Shown here: positions 52,950-63,117 of the stretch, piece after piece
How positions within the stretch are numbered: the stretch's first letter is position 1
How the letters are laid out: the number at the start of each line of letters is the position of its first letter
DNA from: Aliarcobacter trophiarum LMG 25534
GTDB lineage: Bacteria > Campylobacterota > Campylobacteria > Campylobacterales > Arcobacteraceae
Direction: 5' to 3'
Length of the DNA: 64,000 nucleotides
Assembly: GCF_003355515.1 (NCBI RefSeq)
Contig: NZ_CP031367.1
Coordinates: 682,001 to 746,000, forward strand
Notes under the pieces: generated by a model
Told to the model about the DNA's origin: nothing
The model's database searches: none
What the model saw: the letters and a program-made list of their open reading frames with translations, nothing else
Program-made: the position numbers and the translations under genes

Positions 52950-54698
52950 TTGAGAACACATTATAATACAAGTGTAAGAGAAAATTTAATAGGGCAAAAA
53001 GTTACAGTTGCTGGATGGGTAAATAGTAGAAGAGATCACGGTGGGATTATTTTTATTGATTTAAGAGATAAAAGTGGTTTAGTTCAGCTTGTTGCAGATC
53101 CACAAGATTGTAAAGAGGCTTTAGGGGTTGCTGAGACTGTAAGAGATGAGTTTGTTTTAATAGCAACAGGAACTGTAAGAGCTAGAGGGGAAGGTTTAGA
53201 AAATCCAAACTTAGAAACTGGGAAAATAGAGATTATTTTAGAAAATCTTGTTATTGAAAATAGATCAAAAGCTATGCCTTTTGATATAAATGATGAGAAA
53301 GTAAATGATGAGATAAAATTAAGAAATAGATTTTTAGAGCTAAGAAGTAAAAAATCATTTGACATTTTCCAACTAAGAAGTAAAGCAACTATTCAAGCTA
53401 GAAACAGTCTTGATGAGTTGGGATTTTTAGATGTTGAAACTCCAATTTTAACAAAATCAACTCCAGAAGGTGCAAGAGATTATTTAGTTCCTTCAAGAGT
53501 TCATGCAGGAGAGTTCTATGCACTACCTCAATCTCCTCAACTATTTAAACAACTTTTAATGGTAGCTGGATTTGATAGATATTTCCAAATTGCAAAATGT
53601 TTTAGAGATGAAGATTTAAGAGCAGATAGACAACCAGAATTTACTCAAATAGATGTTGAGATGAGTTTTTGTACTCAAGAAGATGTAATTGCTGTTGCTG
53701 AAAAATTAATCTATGATGTATTTACAAAATGTGGAAAAGATATTCCAAAAACTTTTAAAAGAATGAAATATAGTGAAGCTATGGAAAGCTATGGTTCAGA
53801 TAAACCTGATTTAAGATTTCATATGCCTTTAATTGATGTTATTGATATATTTGAGAAATCTTCAAATGAAATTTTTACTGATATTGCAAAAGATAAGAAA
53901 AACAATAGAATAAAAGCTTTAAGATGTCCAAATGGAGATAATATCTTCTCAAAAAGACAGATGAAAGGTTTTGAAGATTATGTAAGAAAATTTGGAGCAA
54001 AAGGTCTTGGATACTTCCAAATGAAAGAAGATGGGCTTAAAGGACCACTTACAAAATTCTTTACTGAAGCTGATTTAGAAGAGATTGTAAAAGTTACAAA
54101 TCTTGAAGTTGGAGATGTTGTATTCTTTGGAGCAGGGGATAAAAAAACTGTATGGGATTATATGGGAAGATTTAGATTATTTTTGGCAAATGAGATGAAT
54201 ATAGTTCCAGCTGATAAATATGAGTTCTTATGGGTTGTAGATTTCCCTATGTTTGAAGTTGAAGATGGAAAAACAAAAGCTCTTCATCATCCATTTACAA
54301 TGCCAAAAGATTTAAATAAAGAGGACTTAGAAGAGATTGAATCAATAGCTTATGATATTGTTTTAAATGGAACAGAACTTGGTGGTGGAAGTATAAGAAT
54401 TCACAAAGAAGAGATTCAAAGTAAAGTATTTGAACTTATGGGAATCTCTCAAGAAGAGGCAAAAGAGAAGTTTGGATTCTTGCTTGATGCTTTACAATAT
54501 GGAGCACCATCTCATGGTGGGTTTGCTTTAGGACTTGATAGAATGATTATGCTACTTGCTGGAACTGATTCTATAAGAGATGTAATAGCATTCCCTAAAA
54601 CTCAAAAAGCTCAATGTTTATTAACTCAAGCTCCTTCTGAGGTTGATGAAGCACAGTTAAAAGAGTTACATATAAGAGTAAGAAAAATTGAGCAATAA
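52950..54698 (+). CDS. aspS: Aspartyl-tRNA synthetase
   Basis: 582 aa, TTG start. OB-fold anticodon domain ([20 protein letters not shown]), class II motif 2 ([20 protein letters not shown]), the bacterial GAD insertion domain (about residues 300-410) and motif 3 ([20 protein letters not shown]). Many Campylobacterota lack AsnRS and use a non-discriminating AspRS with GatCAB; that may apply here but cannot be tested in this window. Ends at a clear hairpin. Confidence 0.95.
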   Translation: MRTHYNTSVRENLIGQKVTVAGWVNSRRDHGGIIFIDLRDKSGLVQLVADPQDCKEALGVAETVRDEFVLIATGTVRARGEGLENPNLETGKIEIILENLVIENRSKAMPFDINDEKVNDEIKLRNRFLELRSKKSFDIFQLRSKATIQARNSLDELGFLDVETPILTKSTPEGARDYLVPSRVHAGEFYALPQSPQLFKQLLMVAGFDRYFQIAKCFRDEDLRADRQPEFTQIDVEMSFCTQEDVIAVAEKLIYDVFTKCGKDIPKTFKRMKYSEAMESYGSDKPDLRFHMPLIDVIDIFEKSSNEIFTDIAKDKKNNRIKALRCPNGDNIFSKRQMKGFEDYVRKFGAKGLGYFQMKEDGLKGPLTKFFTEADLEEIVKVTNLEVGDVVFFGAGDKKTVWDYMGRFRLFLANEMNIVPADKYEFLWVVDFPMFEVEDGKTKALHHPFTMPKDLNKEDLEEIESIAYDIVLNGTELGGGSIRIHKEEIQSKVFELMGISQEEAKEKFGFLLDALQYGAPSHGGFALGLDRMIMLLAGTDSIRDVIAFPKTQKAQCLLTQAPSEVDEAQLKELHIRVRKIEQ

Positions 54699-54702
54699 AA
54701 AG

Positions 54703-54718
54703 GTAGCTTTTTAGCTAC
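54703..54718 (+). terminator. aspS terminator
   Basis: GTAGCT-TTTT-AGCTAC, perfect 6-bp stem five bases after the aspS stop, followed by TTGCTC. The short U run makes it moderate. Confidence 0.55.
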
Positions 54719-54804
54719 TTGCTCATAACTAATTTTTAAAAATACCCTCAAAAATACTAAAACTTAAGCCAACAACTAAATTAATAATATAAAAAAGAAT
54801 ATAT

Positions 54805-56553
54805 ATGAATAAACAAAACAAATTTTTACCTACAACAAAAGAAGAGATGAAACAAAGAGCTTGGGATGAACTTGATGTTGTTTTAATAACAGGTGATGCT
54901 TATATTGATTCTCCTTTTATGGGAATTGCTGTTGTTGGAAGAATTTTAGAAGATATTGGATTTCGTGTTGGAATTATTGGGCAACCAGATATTACAAGTG
55001 ATGTAGATATAAAAAGATTAGGTGAGCCAAAACTATTTTGGGGAGTTAGTGGTGGAAGTATTGACTCTATGGTTTCAAACTATACTGCTACAAAAAAGTT
55101 TAGAAATGATGATGATTATACTCCTGGTGGAAAAAATAATAAAAGACCAGATAGAGCAACTTTGGTTTATACAAATCTCATTAGAAGATATTTTAAAAAC
55201 ACAGTACCAATAGTTTTAGGTGGAATTGAAGCTAGTTTAAGACGATTAAGTCATTATGATTATTGGTCAAACTCTTTAAGAAAACCAATCTTATTTGATT
55301 CAAAAGCTGATTATATGATTTATGGAATGGGTGAACAAGCAATAATAGATTTAGGAAATTATTTAAAAGAGGGAAAAGATGTAAGAACAATTGCAGGGCT
55401 TTGTTATATTTCCAAAGAGCCAGTAAAAGACTATTTGCAAATTCCATCACATAAAGAGTGTTTAGATAATAAAGAGAAATATATAGATTTATTTAGAACT
55501 TTTTATGATAATAATGACCCAGTTTATTCTAAAGGACTTTGTCAAGAAGTTGATGGAAGATATTTAATCCAAAATCCACCAAGTAGGTATTTAAAAGAGG
55601 ATGAAATGGATAAAATTGCATCTTTCCCATATCAAAGAGATGTTCATCCCTATAATGCAAAAGATGGAAAAGTAAAGTGCCTTGAAACAATAAAATTCTC
55701 TATTATGACACATCATGGATGTTGGGGAGAGTGCAATTTTTGTGCAATTGCTGCTCATCAAGGCAGAACCATAAGAACAAGAAGTGAGAAAAATATTTTA
55801 GATGAAGCAAAGCATTTTACAACTATAAAAGATTTTAAAGGGATAATATCTGATGTAGGAGGACCAACTGCAAATATGTATGGCTATGAGTGTGTCAAAA
55901 AGGAGAATTTAGGAACTTGTATAGATAATAAAAGATGTGTAGATGCACATAGACTTTGTAGAACTATGAAGGTAAATCATAGTAGAAATATAGAGCTTTT
56001 AAGAGATATTAGAGCTATTCCAAAAATCAAAAAAGCTTTTATAGCTTCAGGAATTAGATATGACTTTATAGCTGCTGATAAAAAACATGGTAAAGAGTAT
56101 TTAAAAGAGATAATTGACCATCATATTTCTGGTCAAATGAAAATAGCTCCTGAACACACAAGCGATGAAGTACTACATCATATGGGAAAACCTGGAAAAC
56201 AAACTTTGATTGATTTTAAACGAATGTTTGATGAGTTAAATAAAGAGACAGGGAAAAAACAGTTTTTAACATATTATCTAATTGCTGCACATCCAGGTTG
56301 CAAAGAGAGTCATATGCACGAACTTAAACAGTTTACAACTCATGAGCTTAAAATTAATCCAGAACAAGCTCAAGTTTTTACTCCAACACCAGGAACTTAT
56401 TCTGCTGTTATGTACTATACAGAGCTAGACCCATTTACAAAAAAGAAAATTTTTGTTGAAAAAGATACTTTAAAAAAAGAGAGACAAAAAGAGATTGTTG
56501 TAGCAAAAAAGAGTTTTTGTAAATCAAAAACTAGTTTTGGGATGCAGGGTTAA
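54805..56553 (+). CDS. YgiQ-family radical SAM protein
   Basis: 582 aa. N-terminal B12-binding-like/UPF0313 region (DVVLITGDAYIDSPFMGIAV, GVSGGSIDSMVSNYTATKK) then the radical SAM core with the cluster motif HHGCWGECNFCAIAAHQGR (C-x3-C-x2-C). C-terminal APEHTSDEVLHHMGKPGKQT and PTPGTYSAVMYYT are family hallmarks. The reaction is unknown in any organism as far as I know. Monocistronic, between aspS and a bidirectional terminator. Confidence 0.9.
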   Translation: MNKQNKFLPTTKEEMKQRAWDELDVVLITGDAYIDSPFMGIAVVGRILEDIGFRVGIIGQPDITSDVDIKRLGEPKLFWGVSGGSIDSMVSNYTATKKFRNDDDYTPGGKNNKRPDRATLVYTNLIRRYFKNTVPIVLGGIEASLRRLSHYDYWSNSLRKPILFDSKADYMIYGMGEQAIIDLGNYLKEGKDVRTIAGLCYISKEPVKDYLQIPSHKECLDNKEKYIDLFRTFYDNNDPVYSKGLCQEVDGRYLIQNPPSRYLKEDEMDKIASFPYQRDVHPYNAKDGKVKCLETIKFSIMTHHGCWGECNFCAIAAHQGRTIRTRSEKNILDEAKHFTTIKDFKGIISDVGGPTANMYGYECVKKENLGTCIDNKRCVDAHRLCRTMKVNHSRNIELLRDIRAIPKIKKAFIASGIRYDFIAADKKHGKEYLKEIIDHHISGQMKIAPEHTSDEVLHHMGKPGKQTLIDFKRMFDELNKETGKKQFLTYYLIAAHPGCKESHMHELKQFTTHELKINPEQAQVFTPTPGTYSAVMYYTELDPFTKKKIFVEKDTLKKERQKEIVVAKKSFCKSKTSFGMQG

Positions 56554-56578
56554 AAGAAGATTTTATATCTTCTTTTAA
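56550..56578. terminator. Bidirectional terminator between ygiQ-like gene and adk
   Basis: TTAAAAGAAGAT (56550-56561) / ATCTTCTTTTAA (56567-56578), perfect 12-bp stem with a 5-base loop. The flanks are T-rich on one side and A-rich on the other, serving both convergent genes. Confidence 0.8.
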
Positions 56579-56582
56579 CTAT

Positions 56583-57224
56583 TTAAGATAGAGCTTTAAA
56601 CATATCTTGTGTTACAAGTGATACATCTTTTGTACCATCAAGTTCAATAAAAATGCCTTTTTCTTTGTAATAATTTATTAAAGGTGTTGTTTGTGTATGG
56701 TAAGCTTCAAGTCTGCTTTTTACAGTTTGAGCATTATCATCTTTTCTAATCATTAAATCACTCTCACAGTAATCACAAATATCCTCTTTTTTAGATGGAT
56801 TAAACTCTACATGGAAAGATGCTCCACATTTTGAACAAACTCTTCTTCCTGTAATTCTTCCAACTATCAATTCATCAGGAACATTTAAAGAGATAACTTT
56901 ATCTAAAGAGATATTTAAATCTTTTAATAGACCATTTAAAGCTTCAGCTTGAGCCAATGTTCTTGGAAAACCATCAAGAATAAATCCATTTTTACAGTCA
57001 GCTTCTGCTAATCTATCTTTGATAATACCAATAGTTATCTCATCTGGAACTAATTTTCCTTCATCCATAAATTTTTTTGCTTCCATACCCATATCTGTTT
57101 TGTCAGCAATTGCAGCTCTAAACATATCTCCAGTTGAGATTTGTGGAATATTATATTTTTCAATTAGAAACTTTGCTTGAGTTCCTTTTCCAGCACCAGG
57201 TGCTCCAAATAGCATTAAGTTCAT
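56583..57224 (-). CDS. adk: Adenylate kinase, zinc-LID form
   Basis: 213 aa. Interconverts ATP+AMP and 2 ADP. P-loop MNLMLFGAPGAGKGTQAK, AMP site STGDMFRAAIADKT and GFPRTLAQA, and an intact LID with four cysteines (CSKCGASFHVEF ... CDYCESD) that bind zinc, as in Gram-positive enzymes. Divergent from a second, LID-less adenylate kinase gene 130 bp away. Full length. Confidence 0.94.
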   Translation of the reverse strand: MNLMLFGAPGAGKGTQAKFLIEKYNIPQISTGDMFRAAIADKTDMGMEAKKFMDEGKLVPDEITIGIIKDRLAEADCKNGFILDGFPRTLAQAEALNGLLKDLNISLDKVISLNVPDELIVGRITGRRVCSKCGASFHVEFNPSKKEDICDYCESDLMIRKDDNAQTVKSRLEAYHTQTTPLINYYKEKGIFIELDGTKDVSLVTQDMFKALS

Positions 57225-57355
57225 ATTTTATCCTTAAAAATTTTGGCTATATTGTAGTAAAAAAGCTTTTAATAGTTGATAAGTTTTTTAACTTACATTA
57301 TGCTTTTAAATTGTTTTTGATACAATAAAAGATTAAATCTTAAGAGGAAAATGAA

Positions 57356-57925
57356 TTGAAAAAACTATTTTTAATAATTGGTGCTCCTGGAAGTGGCAAA
57401 ACTACAAATGCTGAATTAATAGCAAAAAAATATGAAAACATAACTCACTATAGTACAGGAGATATGTTAAGAGCAGAAGTTGCTACTAAAAGTGAAACTG
57501 GAAAAGAGATAGAAAATTATATAAATAATGGTTTAATAGTACCTATAAACATAGCTATCAAAACAATAATAAATGCTATAAAAAATGCTCCAACAAACAA
57601 TATTATAATAGATGGTTATCCACGAAGCTTAGAGCAACTAAATGCTTTGGATGAGTATTTAAAAATAGAAGATGAACTAGAACTTAAAGCTTGTATAGAA
57701 GTTGTAGTAAGCCAAAATACTGCGAAAGATAGGGTGCTTGGAAGAAATAGGGGAGATGATGATAAAATAGAGGTTTTTAATAATCGAATGAACGTATATT
57801 TAGAACCTTTAAAAGCTATTCAAGATTTTTATGAAGAGAAAAAGCTTTTGAAAAAAATAGATGGTGAGAGAACTATTGAAAAAATTGTAGAAGATATAGA
57901 TAGTTTTATTAAGTCAAAAATTTAA
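57356..57925 (+). CDS. Adenylate kinase, short Campylobacter type
   Basis: 189 aa from a TTG start (an out-of-frame ATG four bases earlier stops at once) after AGAGGAAAA. P-loop LFLIIGAPGSGKTTNAELIA, AMP site THYSTGDMLRAEVATKSETG, IIDGYPRSLEQ and a short LID (VLGRNRGDDDKIEVFNNRM) without cysteines. It resembles the Campylobacter jejuni Adk sequence as I recall it. With the zinc-type gene next door this genome has two adenylate kinases. One base separates it from the CinA-like gene. Confidence 0.85.
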   Translation: MKKLFLIIGAPGSGKTTNAELIAKKYENITHYSTGDMLRAEVATKSETGKEIENYINNGLIVPINIAIKTIINAIKNAPTNNIIIDGYPRSLEQLNALDEYLKIEDELELKACIEVVVSQNTAKDRVLGRNRGDDDKIEVFNNRMNVYLEPLKAIQDFYEEKKLLKKIDGERTIEKIVEDIDSFIKSKI

Positions 57926-57926
57926 G

Positions 57927-58676
57927 ATGAATGAAATAAACTTTTATAGTGTTATTATTGGAACAGAGCTTTTAAATGGAAGAAGAGTTGATAAGCATTT
58001 TGCTTTTTTAAATAGTGAGCTAATAAAAAGAGGGTGGGAACATAAAGGCTCTTTTATTATAGCTGATGATGTAAATCTTATAGAAAATATTTTTAATATT
58101 ATAAAAGCTGATAAAAACTCTGTAATGTTTTGTTTTGGTGGAATTGGAGCAACACCAGATGATTTTACTAGAGAGATAGCTGCAAAAGTTTTTACAAACA
58201 CTATTTTAGAAGAGCATAAAGAAGCGAAAAAAAGAATAATAGAAGAGTTTAAAGAGGATGCTTATCCTTTTAGGGTAAATATGGCAAATCTACCAAAAGA
58301 TGCAAAGCTTCTTAAAAATGTTGTAAATAATGTAGCTGGTTTTTATCTAGAAGATAGATTCTTTTTTACTCCAGGATTTCCTTCTATGAGTCAAAGCATG
58401 GTACTTGAAGCTTTGGATAAATTATATCCTAAAAATAGTAATCAAAAATATAGAAAAACAGTAACTATAAAAACTAGCGAAAATAACTTAATACCAATTA
58501 TGCAGAAAATTCCAAAAGAGATAGATTTTTCATCTTTGCCAAAAATTATAGGAGAAGAAAGAAGAGTAGTCATAAGTCTAGCTGGATACGATAAAGAAGC
58601 AGTAAGTAAATATTTTGAACTATTTATTGATTATTGTATAGAGTTTAAAAAAGAGTATATACTAGAAGATCTTTGA
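57927..58676 (+). CDS. CinA N-terminal/MoaB-like molybdopterin-binding-fold protein
   Basis: 249 aa. NFYSVIIGTELLNGRRVDKH and MFCFGGIGATPDDFTREIAA match the N-terminal half of CinA (competence/damage-inducible) proteins. The C-terminal deamidase half of full CinA (about 400 aa) is absent. Possible activity: ADP-ribose or NAD-linked pyrophosphatase as in other stand-alone CinA domains; this is inference. Cotranscribed with the short adenylate kinase. Confidence 0.8.
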   Translation: MNEINFYSVIIGTELLNGRRVDKHFAFLNSELIKRGWEHKGSFIIADDVNLIENIFNIIKADKNSVMFCFGGIGATPDDFTREIAAKVFTNTILEEHKEAKKRIIEEFKEDAYPFRVNMANLPKDAKLLKNVVNNVAGFYLEDRFFFTPGFPSMSQSMVLEALDKLYPKNSNQKYRKTVTIKTSENNLIPIMQKIPKEIDFSSLPKIIGEERRVVISLAGYDKEAVSKYFELFIDYCIEFKKEYILEDL

Positions 58677-58695
58677 GAGATTAGAATTTACTTTT

Positions 58696-59382
58696 TTAGT
58701 TATTTAGAATTTCATCCAAAAAGCACCCATTCCCATAAGGCTGTTTTGAGTAGTAGAGTTTTGAGTGACAAACAATCAAAGCATGAAACTCTTGATAAAC
58801 TAATATTAGCTCATCTTCTTCTTTTATCTTTTTTTTTATCTCTTTTTCAAAAAGTTTTTTGATATCTATATATTTTGCTTTTTCATCTACTATTTTATAG
58901 TTTACTAATAGTCTTTTTGTGTAAGCATCTACTTTAAAATGTGGTTGTTTAAAACCATATAAAAGCATACTATCTGCTGTCTCCTCACCAACTCCTTTTA
59001 TATTTAAAAGCTCTTCACGACTTGGAACTCTTCCATTTAATTTTTCAAAAAAATCTATAAAATTAAGCACATATTGTGATTTTTGGTTGCTATAACCTGA
59101 TGGTTTTATAAGCTCTTTTAACTTATCCAAAGGCATTTTTTTTATCTTTTTATAATCCAAAAAATTGGATTCTTTTAAATTTGTTAAGCTTTGAACAACT
59201 TGTTTGAAGCTTCTGTTTTGAGTTAAAATTGAAGCTAAACATACTTCAAAAATTTGATTTTCATTTTTTGGATATGAGTAGTCAAGTTTGTGATAGTAGT
59301 TAGGAACTTCCATAAATGGCCACCAACCTTGTGGACCATAAACATCATAAAGCTTATTGTAAATCTTAAATAAATTATTCAT
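58696..59382 (-). CDS. Endonuclease III-fold DNA glycosylase, MagIII-like
   Basis: 228 aa. Helix-hairpin-helix LLNIKGVGEETADSMLLYGF has Glu where Nth has its catalytic Lys, and HFKVDAYTKRLL supplies the catalytic Asp. The C-terminus has only isolated cysteines, so no iron-sulfur cluster. These traits match Helicobacter MagIII (3-methyladenine glycosylase), a monofunctional enzyme. Overlaps the AraC-MGMT gene by 8 bases, making a two-gene alkylation-repair operon. Confidence 0.85.
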   Translation of the reverse strand: MNNLFKIYNKLYDVYGPQGWWPFMEVPNYYHKLDYSYPKNENQIFEVCLASILTQNRSFKQVVQSLTNLKESNFLDYKKIKKMPLDKLKELIKPSGYSNQKSQYVLNFIDFFEKLNGRVPSREELLNIKGVGEETADSMLLYGFKQPHFKVDAYTKRLLVNYKIVDEKAKYIDIKKLFEKEIKKKIKEEDELILVYQEFHALIVCHSKLYYSKQPYGNGCFLDEILNN

Positions 59383-60211
59383 CCTCTTTATCCTTTTTTA
59401 AAGCTTCAAATGCAAGTAAGCTCTCTTTTCTTTCAATTCCCCATCTATAACCACTTATGGCTCCACTTTTTGAGATTACTCTATGACAAGGAATTAAGTA
59501 GCCTATATGATTTTTACCTATTGCATTTGCAATAGCTCTTACTGATTTTGGTTTATCTAGAATATTTGCAATATCACTATATGTTGTAATCTCTCCATTT
59601 GGGATATTTATAAGTGCTTTCCAAACATTTATTTGAAGATTAGTGCCTTTTACAAAAAGTGGGTATTTTCTGTTTTTTATAAAGATATTTTCCAAATATT
59701 CATATGCAAGTTTTTGATTAAAAACTAAATTTGCATTTTCCCATAGCTCATTAAATCTTTGAAAAACATCTTCTTTATTATTGTCGTAAAAACCTAAATA
59801 GCAAACTCCTTTTGAAGTAAATCCAATAAGAGCATTACCAAAAGGAGTTTTCCCAAAGCCATAGGTTATCTTTACATCTCTTCCTTTCTCTTTCCACTCT
59901 TTAGGAGTAACTCCTATTAAATTTACAAAAAGTTCATGAAGCCTACTTGTACTAGATAATCCAATATCCAAACTACTATCAAGAATAGATTTAGACTCTT
60001 TTATATGTTCTTTGGCATAATTTAGAGTAATACTATGTAAAAACTGTTTTGGAGTAAGACCTACATACTCTTTGAATACTCTTATAAAGTGGTATTTACT
60101 CATACCACTATATTTTGCTATTTCATCAATACTAGGATGAGATTTAAAGTTCTCATCTATATATTTTATAGCTTTTTCTATCTGTTTATAAGTAGTATCA
60201 ACTAAGCTCAA
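59375..60211 (-). CDS. AraC-type HTH fused to O6-alkylguanine-DNA alkyltransferase
   Basis: 278 aa from a TTG start. N-terminal AraC HTH pair (SIDEIAKYSGMSKYHFIRVF, LTPKQFLHSITL), then the methyltransferase with acceptor cysteine in LIPCHRVISKSGAISGYRWG. It is Ada-like but lacks the N-terminal zinc/methylphosphotriester domain, so the usual methyl-activation route is missing. It may still regulate the operon it heads. Followed directly by a MagIII-like glycosylase. Confidence 0.9.
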   Translation of the reverse strand: MSLVDTTYKQIEKAIKYIDENFKSHPSIDEIAKYSGMSKYHFIRVFKEYVGLTPKQFLHSITLNYAKEHIKESKSILDSSLDIGLSSTSRLHELFVNLIGVTPKEWKEKGRDVKITYGFGKTPFGNALIGFTSKGVCYLGFYDNNKEDVFQRFNELWENANLVFNQKLAYEYLENIFIKNRKYPLFVKGTNLQINVWKALINIPNGEITTYSDIANILDKPKSVRAIANAIGKNHIGYLIPCHRVISKSGAISGYRWGIERKESLLAFEALKKDKEDE

Positions 60212-60230
60212 TCCTACTTCCTTTTACTAT

Positions 60231-61493
60231 TTAATAAGTTGATTTAGAATAGATAACAAAGTTATTAGCTAATTTTTCAAGATCTTTGTTAATTTTAGCA
60301 TGTAAATTTGTATCTTCTATGTTATCTAAAACATCACAAATTTTATTTGCGATATATTTAAACTCCTCTTCTTTCATTCCACGTGCTGTTAATGCAGGGC
60401 TTCCAATTCTAATACCACTTGTTACAAAAGGGCTTCTAGTTTCTCCAGGAACAGTATTTTTATTTACAGTAATTCCAGCATTACCTAATGCAGCATCTGC
60501 ATCTTTACCTGAGAAAGGTTTATTTAAGAATGATACTAAAACAAGATGATTATCAGTTCCACCACTTACAAGTTCATAACCTCTACTTACAAGAACTTCA
60601 CCTAATACTTTTGCATTTGCTTTAACTTGAACAGCATAATCTTTCCATTTTGGATCTAGTATCTCTTTAAAGGCAACAGCTTTTGCAGCAATTACATGCA
60701 TAAGAGGACCACCTTGAAGTCCTGGGAATATTGCACTATTTATTTTTTTAGCAATATCTTCATCATTTGTCATAATAACTCCACCTCTAGGACCTCTTAG
60801 AGTTTTATGAGTAGTTGTTGTAACAACATCTGCATAAGGGAAAGGGCTCATATGTTCACCAGCAGCAACTAAACCAGCAATATGTGCAATATCAGCAAAT
60901 AGAATAGCACCAACTTTGTTTGCTATATCTTTAAATCTTTTAAAATCAATCTCTCTTGCATAAGCACTAGCTCCACAAACAATGATTTTTGGCATAACAG
61001 TTTTTGCTATCTCTTCTACTTTATCATAATTTATTCTTCCATCAAGTTCAACACCATAGTAAAATGCTGAGTAGTTTTGACCTGAAAAACTAGGTTTTGA
61101 ACCATGAGTTAAATGTCCTCCATGAGATAAATCCATACCTAAAATTTTATCTCCTGCTTTTAGTAGTGCTGCATATACTGCACCATTTGCTTGGCTTCCA
61201 CTATGTGGTTGTACATTTGCAAATTTACAATCAAAGATTTTACAAACTCTATCAATTGCTAGTTGTTCTACTTTATCAGCTTGTTCACAACCACCATAAT
61301 ATCTTTTATATGGATAACCTTCTGCATACTTATTTGTAAATACTGAACCCATAGCTTCCATTACTGCTGGAGATGTGAAATTCTCACTTGCAATCATCTC
61401 TAAATGGTTTGTCTGTCTAGCTAATTCTGCTTCAACTATTTCAAATACCTCTTTATCCGCTATCTCTAATCTATCATTCTCTATATAACTCAT
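60231..61493 (-). CDS. glyA: Serine hydroxymethyltransferase
   Basis: 420 aa. Converts serine and tetrahydrofolate to glycine and methylene-THF. The PLP lysine is in [58 protein letters not shown] and [16 protein letters not shown] are further family blocks. Full length and intact. About 20 bases separate it from the AraC-MGMT gene downstream. Confidence 0.96.
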   Translation of the reverse strand: MSYIENDRLEIADKEVFEIVEAELARQTNHLEMIASENFTSPAVMEAMGSVFTNKYAEGYPYKRYYGGCEQADKVEQLAIDRVCKIFDCKFANVQPHSGSQANGAVYAALLKAGDKILGMDLSHGGHLTHGSKPSFSGQNYSAFYYGVELDGRINYDKVEEIAKTVMPKIIVCGASAYAREIDFKRFKDIANKVGAILFADIAHIAGLVAAGEHMSPFPYADVVTTTTHKTLRGPRGGVIMTNDEDIAKKINSAIFPGLQGGPLMHVIAAKAVAFKEILDPKWKDYAVQVKANAKVLGEVLVSRGYELVSGGTDNHLVLVSFLNKPFSGKDADAALGNAGITVNKNTVPGETRSPFVTSGIRIGSPALTARGMKEEEFKYIANKICDVLDNIEDTNLHAKINKDLEKLANNFVIYSKSTY

Positions 61494-61568
61494 TTTTTGC
61501 TCCAGTTTTAATTTTTTAAAATACTAACCTAATTTAAGAGTATAAAACAATCCAAAAATTGCTATTTC

Positions 61569-61892
61569 TTAATTTTCCGACTTATCTAAACTTTCATCAT
61601 CATTTAGAGATTTCTTCTCTTTAAGTATGGCAGTTGCAACAATTTCTAAATAAAAACTAGCATAATTTTCACTTTGAGCCAAATCAACACTTTTTATAAT
61701 ATCAGCAAAAAATATCTCTTTTGCATCTTCTTGAGTTTTACCAAATTTGCAATTAAAAAACCAAGAGTTAAAACCATCTGGTAACTTTTTACCTTTCTCT
61801 CGTTTGATATATTTTCGTATATCATTTTTTATACTATCAATTTGCCTCTCTCTTGTTTTATTTTGTATATCTATATTAAATACTTTTTTCAT
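61569..61892 (-). CDS. DUF6172-like hypothetical protein
   Basis: 107 aa from ATG 61892, chosen because AAGGA lies at correct spacing; an ATG five codons upstream is in frame but less well placed. MKKVFNIDIQNKTRERQIDS, IRKYIKREKGKKLPDGFNSW and FFNCKFG follow the pattern of the DUF6172 family (basic, W-F-C core) that I recall from proteobacteria. The charged C-terminus is probably disordered. Function unknown. Confidence 0.65.
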   Translation of the reverse strand: MKKVFNIDIQNKTRERQIDSIKNDIRKYIKREKGKKLPDGFNSWFFNCKFGKTQEDAKEIFFADIIKSVDLAQSENYASFYLEIVATAILKEKKSLNDDESLDKSEN

Positions 61893-61956
61893 CTTAAAAT
61901 CCTTCATTTATAAAATTGGATTATATCAAGAAATATTTGATATAATCATTGATATT

Positions 61957-63117
61957 ATGATAAAAAGAGAAGATTTGCAGTTTAAAATTACAAATAAGAT
62001 AAAAAATTTAGAAATAGGTGAGTTAAAAGATAACCTTTTTCACTACTCTTACGACAGTAAGACTCTGAAATCTTTATTTAAAAATAATATTTCAAAAGAT
62101 GACATCTCTTATATTACGGCTCATAGTAGTTTTAAAGGGGAGATTTATGAAAATATCATATATGAACTTTTGATGGATTATGCTTTAAATAATGAGAAAA
62201 TAAAAGGCTTTGTACTAAAAGGTCCATACCAAGATATGGAGAATAAGTTTATTAAAAGTGGGCTTTTAATAGATAGAACTTCACAAATAGTTTTTAAATC
62301 AGCATATAAAGATATAAGTGAATTTGATGCTATGTTTTTTACAGAGGATAAGCTCTATTTTGTTGAGATGAGTACTTCAAAAAAAACTGCAAGTCTAAAT
62401 AAAAGATTAGCAAAGAAATATGCACTTTTAAAGATGATATTTCCATATTTAGAGATAAATGCTTTAATTGTTGTAACAACTGGTTCTATTGGTTTAAATA
62501 ACTTTCCATCTTATGCTACGATTTGGGTAACAAAGGATTTAGATGATGATGAGCTAATAGAAAAAATCATTTTTGCTAAAAAAGTTAAAAATGATTTACA
62601 AACTTTAAAAGCTCCAGAAGATAAGAAATATTTAGAAGCCTTTAGTCTAAAATATAAAAAATTTGCATATTTTCCAACTTTGGAGTGGATTTTAAATGGT
62701 TCTAGAAAGAACCCAAAATTCAAAGTAGATTTAAGTTTTTTTTCAAACTCTAAGATGAATTTATATTTTGATATTTATACAAAACTATATATTGGTTACT
62801 TGAACCTAGAGTGTTTCAAAGTATTCTATAAAGACTTTGATATGGAACTTGAAAATAATAGGGTTTTTGTAACATTAGAAAAGGTTACACAAACTCAGAT
62901 TGATATAGTATATTATGCAAAATTAAAAAATAAAAAGCTATATAGAATAAGAATTGAAGAGGGATTAACCCCTTCTATAAAAGAGAAAGAACCAGATGGT
63001 TTTACAAATGCAGAAGTAAGATTCTTTTCAAAAATTTTAGAGGAGAGACATATTTTAAATGCAAAAGATATAAACCATATTTTAAAAAATATCTCAATAA
63101 TTGAGTTTAAAAAATGA
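61957..63117 (+). CDS. Unrecognised protein, possible PD-(D/E)XK-like domain
   Basis: 386 aa from ATG 61957, after a TATAAT-like box at 61941; the frame extends upstream through the divergent gene but that part is not credible. Residues about 105-140 read DISEFDAMFFTEDKLYFVEM followed by STSKKTASLNKRLA, resembling the Asp...Glu-x-Ser/Lys pattern of nuclease-fold domains. No other motif is clear. Its stop overlaps the start of the CNNM gene (ATGA), so both are made together. Low confidence on any activity. Confidence 0.6.
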   Translation: MIKREDLQFKITNKIKNLEIGELKDNLFHYSYDSKTLKSLFKNNISKDDISYITAHSSFKGEIYENIIYELLMDYALNNEKIKGFVLKGPYQDMENKFIKSGLLIDRTSQIVFKSAYKDISEFDAMFFTEDKLYFVEMSTSKKTASLNKRLAKKYALLKMIFPYLEINALIVVTTGSIGLNNFPSYATIWVTKDLDDDELIEKIIFAKKVKNDLQTLKAPEDKKYLEAFSLKYKKFAYFPTLEWILNGSRKNPKFKVDLSFFSNSKMNLYFDIYTKLYIGYLNLECFKVFYKDFDMELENNRVFVTLEKVTQTQIDIVYYAKLKNKKLYRIRIEEGLTPSIKEKEPDGFTNAEVRFFSKILEERHILNAKDINHILKNISIIEFKK

